Below, in pieces: positions 7,152 to 9,977 of a stretch of DNA of 9,977 nucleotides (position 1 is the first letter of the stretch; each line of letters opens with the position of its first letter). The position numbers and the translations under genes are program-made. The notes below the pieces were generated by a model that saw only the letters and a list, made by a program, of their open reading frames with translations, did not search any database and was not told the DNA's origin. Source of the DNA: JBFJVD01 sp041624375. GTDB taxonomy: Bacteria; Chloroflexota; Anaerolineae; Anaerolineales; E44-bin32. The stretch lies in contig JBFJVD010000100.1 in NCBI GenBank assembly GCA_041624375.1, positions 1 to 9,977 on the forward strand, written 5' to 3'.

Positions 7152-8489
7152 ATGAACACAGAAAACTCGCCGCTCCCGGCGGCAGCCAATTCCCTGATCG
7201 AGCGCTTCGCACGACGCGAAGCTACCGTCGGCGTGGTCGGTCTCGGCTACGTTGGCCTGCCCCTGGCGGTGGCGCTGGCGAAAGCGGGCTACCGGGTGAT
7301 CGGTGTGGACGCCGATGCGGAGAAATCGGAGGCGCTTTCACGCGGCGAGAGCTACATCCCGGATGTGCCTGCCGCAGAAGTGCGTGCCCTAGTGGCCGAG
7401 GGCAAGCTGAGCGCCACGACGGACTACGGCTCGCTGCGTGAGGCCGACGGTGTCAGCGTCTGTGTTCCGACACCCCTGCGGAAGACCGGTGATCCCGACC
7501 TCTCCTACATTGTCTCGGCGGTGCGCTCGCTGCAGCCAGTGCTTCATGCTGAGATGGTGGTGGTGCTGGAATCCACGACCTACCCGGGAACCACCCGGGA
7601 GCTCGTGCTGCCCGAAGTCGAGGCTGCCGGCCTGGCCGTCGGGGAGGAGCTCTTTCTGGCGTTCTCGCCGGAACGGGTCGATCCCGGCCGTAAGGATTGG
7701 ACCACAGAGAACACCCCGAAGGTGATCGGTGGCATCACCCCCGCCTGCACCGAAGTCGCCGCCGCGTTCTACAGTCAGGCGATCGACTCGGTGGTCCGGG
7801 TTTCTTCCACCGAGTCGGCTGAGATGACCAAACTGCTCGAGAACACGTTCCGCGCCGTGAACATCGCCCTGGTGAACGAGATGGCGCTGATGTGCGACCG
7901 CCTCGGCATCGACGTCTGGGAGGTGATTGAGGCGGCGGGGACCAAGCCGTTCGGCTTCATGAAGTTCAAGCCGGGTCCCGGCCTTGGCGGGCACTGCATT
8001 CCGATCGATCCGGTCTATCTCTCGTGGAAGCTGAAGAGTGTGAAATACAACGCTCGCTTCATCGAGCTGGCAAGCGAGATCAACACGAACATGCCGCGCT
8101 ATGTTGTCACCCGGGTGCAGAATGCGCTCAATGACCGTGGCAAGGCCATCAAGGGTTCACATCTGCTGGTGATTGGGGTGGCCTACAAGGCCGATGTCTC
8201 GGACACTCGCGAGTCGCCTGCACTGGACGTCATCGGGCTGCTCAGAGATCTCGGCGCCGAGGTCAGCTATTACGATCCGATGGTCCCTTCGCTGGCCCAT
8301 GAGGGCTGGGAACTCACATCCATTACTGATCCGATCCAGGGCGCAGCCAACGCCGATTGCGTTGTGGTGATCACTGATCATCACGATGTGGATTATGCGG
8401 CCCTGGCTGAGGCGGCCGACCTGATTTTCGATAGCCGCAACGCGCTGCGAACCCGGCTCGGAAACCGACCGAACGTCGTCGCTCTTTGA
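7152..8489 (+). CDS. Nucleotide-sugar 6-dehydrogenase, UDP-HexNAc type (WbpA/TviB/WecC-like)
   Basis: A 445-residue NAD-dependent enzyme that oxidises C6 of a UDP-sugar twice to give a UDP-uronic acid for capsule, O-antigen or exopolysaccharide. The N-terminal Rossmann motif is VGVVGLGYVGLP (26-37). ESTTYPGTT and FSPERVDPG follow, with EMTKLLENTFRAVNIA (224-239) in the central helical domain holding Lys227 and Asn231. The catalytic cysteine is Cys282 in GGHCIPIDP. That form is typical of UDP-GlcNAc/ManNAc dehydrogenases; UDP-glucose dehydrogenases usually have a Cys-x-Pro-Lys-Asp form. The C-terminal UDP-binding domain contains GVAYKADVSDTRESPALD. ATG 7152 is preferred over TTG 7134, although neither has an ideally spaced Shine-Dalgarno (GGAG is 12 bases off). 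The stop overlaps the next ATG by one base. Exact substrate is uncertain. Confidence 0.93.
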   Translation: MNTENSPLPAAANSLIERFARREATVGVVGLGYVGLPLAVALAKAGYRVIGVDADAEKSEALSRGESYIPDVPAAEVRALVAEGKLSATTDYGSLREADGVSVCVPTPLRKTGDPDLSYIVSAVRSLQPVLHAEMVVVLESTTYPGTTRELVLPEVEAAGLAVGEELFLAFSPERVDPGRKDWTTENTPKVIGGITPACTEVAAAFYSQAIDSVVRVSSTESAEMTKLLENTFRAVNIALVNEMALMCDRLGIDVWEVIEAAGTKPFGFMKFKPGPGLGGHCIPIDPVYLSWKLKSVKYNARFIELASEINTNMPRYVVTRVQNALNDRGKAIKGSHLLVIGVAYKADVSDTRESPALDVIGLLRDLGAEVSYYDPMVPSLAHEGWELTSITDPIQGAANADCVVVITDHHDVDYAALAEAADLIFDSRNALRTRLGNRPNVVAL

Positions 8490-9466
8490 TGGCTCGCTAT
8501 CTGCTTACGGGAGCGGCCGGCTTCATCGGCTCCAAAGTCGCAGAGCAGCTGCTGGCTGCAGGCCATGAAGTGGTCGCAGTCGACAACCTCAACAGCTCCT
8601 ACGATGTGCGTCTCAAGGAATGGCGGCTTTCGCGCCTGCGCGGACATGAAGGATTCGAGTTCCATCAGGCCGATATTCGTGACCGAGCAGCGATCGCGCC
8701 CCTCTTTCAGAATGGTCCGACCGCAGGGGTCATCAACCTGGCGGCGCGGGCCGGCGTCCGCTCCAGTCTTAAGGATCCCTGGGCATACGCCGAGACGAAT
8801 ATCGAAGGCGCGTTGACGCTGCTCGACTTCTGCCGGGATCACGGCGTCCCGAAATTCGTGCAGGCCTCGACCTCGAGCATCTATGGCGGGCACAATCCGA
8901 GGCCCTTTCACGAAACCGCAGACATGGGCCGCCCGCTTTCCCCGTATGCCGCCACAAAGGCCGCTGCGGAATTGCTCTGCCACAGCTACCATCACCTCTA
9001 CGATCTGGATGTCACCGTGCTGCGCTACTTCACGGTTTACGGGCCGGCTGGGCGCCCAGACATGAGCATCTTCCGCTTCATTCAGTGGGTCGCGGAGGGA
9101 CGGCCGGTCCGGATCTATGGGAACGGCAAGCAGGAGCGGGACTTCACCTTCGTTGAGGATATTGCCCGCGGTACAGTCGCCGCGCTTCGCCCGCTCGGTT
9201 TCGAAATCATCAACTTGGGCAGCGATCGCCCGCTGGCGCTGCTACAGGTTTTGGAGCGCATCGAATCCTTGCTCGACCGCAAGGCCCATCTGGAATTCGG
9301 TCCGGGCTTTCCCACCGATGTCGAGGCGACTTGGGCGGACATCAGCAAAGCGGGATCGATGCTTGGCTGGGAGCCGCAGATCGATCTCGATCAAGGACTG
9401 GCCGCGTGCGTCGAGTGGTATCTTGCCGAGCGTGAGTGGGCGAGTCAGATCGATACAACCGACTAA
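8489..9466 (+). CDS. Extended-SDR nucleotide-sugar 4-epimerase (UDP-uronate epimerase-like)
   Basis: A 325-residue NAD-dependent epimerase/dehydratase, probably inverting C4 of a UDP-sugar or UDP-uronic acid. The cofactor motif TGAAGFIG (7-14) opens the protein, followed by the acidic VDNLN at the end of strand two. NLAARAGVRSSLKDP (83-97), the STSSIYGG block (127-134) with probable catalytic Thr128, and YAATK (Tyr153, Lys157) complete the SDR active site. RYFTVYGPAGRPDM (179-192) is the form seen in UDP-glucuronate 4-epimerases. DFTFVEDIARG is the usual late motif. The start codon overlaps the TGA of the dehydrogenase by one base, so the two should be made together and act in sequence. Plain UDP-glucose or UDP-GlcNAc 4-epimerase activity is the main alternative. 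Confidence 0.92.
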   Translation: MARYLLTGAAGFIGSKVAEQLLAAGHEVVAVDNLNSSYDVRLKEWRLSRLRGHEGFEFHQADIRDRAAIAPLFQNGPTAGVINLAARAGVRSSLKDPWAYAETNIEGALTLLDFCRDHGVPKFVQASTSSIYGGHNPRPFHETADMGRPLSPYAATKAAAELLCHSYHHLYDLDVTVLRYFTVYGPAGRPDMSIFRFIQWVAEGRPVRIYGNGKQERDFTFVEDIARGTVAALRPLGFEIINLGSDRPLALLQVLERIESLLDRKAHLEFGPGFPTDVEATWADISKAGSMLGWEPQIDLDQGLAACVEWYLAEREWASQIDTTD

Positions 9467-9471
9467 TTCCC

Positions 9472-9977
9472 ATGCTTCAGCGGCTCCCAACCCCTCTCCG
9501 GCAGGTCAGTGATCGCCTGCTGGGTAACCCCCTCTTCCGGCGTGTCCTGCGCAATACGGGCTACCTTTTCAGCGCCAGCGGCGTTTCTGCTGCGCTGAGC
9601 ATGCTGCAGAGCATCCTGGCAGCCCGGCTGCTTGGGGTGGAGGGGTTCGGCTTGCTCGGGACCATCACGGTATTCGCCAGTGTGCTCAACCGACTCACCT
9701 CGTTCCGCATGGGGGATTTGGTGGTGAGTTATGTCGGCGAATTCATCGGCCAGGAGAGGACGGATCAGGCCGCGGCAGCCTTCAAGGCGACCAGCCTCAC
9801 GGAGGTCGGCTCCTCCATCCTCGCCTACACGCTGCTCATCCTGATGGCGCCATGGGGCGCGCGGGTGTTCGCCGACGATCCGACTCTAACCGGCTTGTTC
9901 CTGCTGTACGGCTTGATCGTTCTTGCCAATCTGATGTCGGAAAGCGCCGCCGGCCTGCTCCAGATCTACGATCGCTA
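9472..9977 (+). CDS. Wzx-like polysaccharide flippase, N-terminal fragment
   Basis: An open frame from ATG 9472 runs off the window end without a stop; 168 residues and two bases are visible. It begins five bases after the epimerase stop. After a basic amphipathic N-terminus (MLQRLPTPLRQVSDRLL) comes NTGYLFSASGVSAALSMLQS, then ARLLGVEGFGLLGTITVF, the typical first two helices and loop of oligosaccharide flippases of the Wzx/RfbX type. SFRMGDLVVSYVGEFIGQ follows, and further hydrophobic segments lie at about 111-126 and 140-155. Such proteins move undecaprenyl-linked oligosaccharides across the inner membrane. No Shine-Dalgarno is visible before the ATG, so translation may depend on the gene upstream. 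The C-terminal two thirds are missing, so the family is inferred from the first helices and from the sugar-nucleotide genes before it. Confidence 0.85.
   Translation, partial: MLQRLPTPLRQVSDRLLGNPLFRRVLRNTGYLFSASGVSAALSMLQSILAARLLGVEGFGLLGTITVFASVLNRLTSFRMGDLVVSYVGEFIGQERTDQAAAAFKATSLTEVGSSILAYTLLILMAPWGARVFADDPTLTGLFLLYGLIVLANLMSESAAGLLQIYDR

Overview
The window is a dense, GC-rich bacterial chromosomal segment with nine protein-coding genes, two of them cut by the window edges. No rRNA, tRNA, CRISPR array, insertion sequence or phage gene is visible. The gene types suggest a Chloroflexota (Anaerolineae-like) bacterium: a family-39-like GT-C transferase with a GHAFMNPKDTPFM loop, a lipobox DUF4349 protein, tsaE-tsaB-rimI followed by a family 4 uracil-DNA glycosylase, and mixed use of Shine-Dalgarno and apparently near-leaderless starts. 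This placement is inference from remembered family resemblance, not from a search.

Left part (1-4760). A C-terminal fragment of a polytopic GT-C-type membrane protein (1-711, +) converges on a complete GT-C glycosyltransferase (761-2716, -). Behind that, still on the minus strand, are a DUF4349 membrane lipoprotein (2973-3926) and a calcineurin-like metallophosphoesterase (4011-4760). A perfect 13-bp-arm inverted repeat (2917-2944) lies 28 bases past the DUF4349 stop and separates it from the glycosyltransferase.

Right part (4842-9977). A divergent gap holds a strong sigma70-type promoter (TTGTGA, 17 bp, TATAAT) reading right. It drives a tightly packed run of plus-strand genes: tsaE, tsaB and rimI (tRNA t6A synthesis and ribosomal protein acetylation), a family 4 [4Fe-4S] uracil-DNA glycosylase, a UDP-HexNAc-type nucleotide-sugar 6-dehydrogenase, an extended-SDR sugar-nucleotide epimerase, and the start of a Wzx-like flippase. 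Junctions are overlaps or gaps of 1 to 27 bases, so housekeeping genes appear to read directly into a surface-polysaccharide cluster.

Functionally, the first half of the right-hand run makes the t6A base of ANN-decoding tRNAs (the partner tsaD is not in the window) and removes uracil from DNA. The second half makes an acidic nucleotide sugar and begins its membrane export. The two GT-C proteins on the left could also take part in cell-surface glycosylation. I see no convincing unknown defence or mobile system. The most notable signals are the near-leaderless tsaE promoter, a sliding-clamp-type motif at the end of the glycosylase, and a specificity mismatch between the dehydrogenase and the epimerase.
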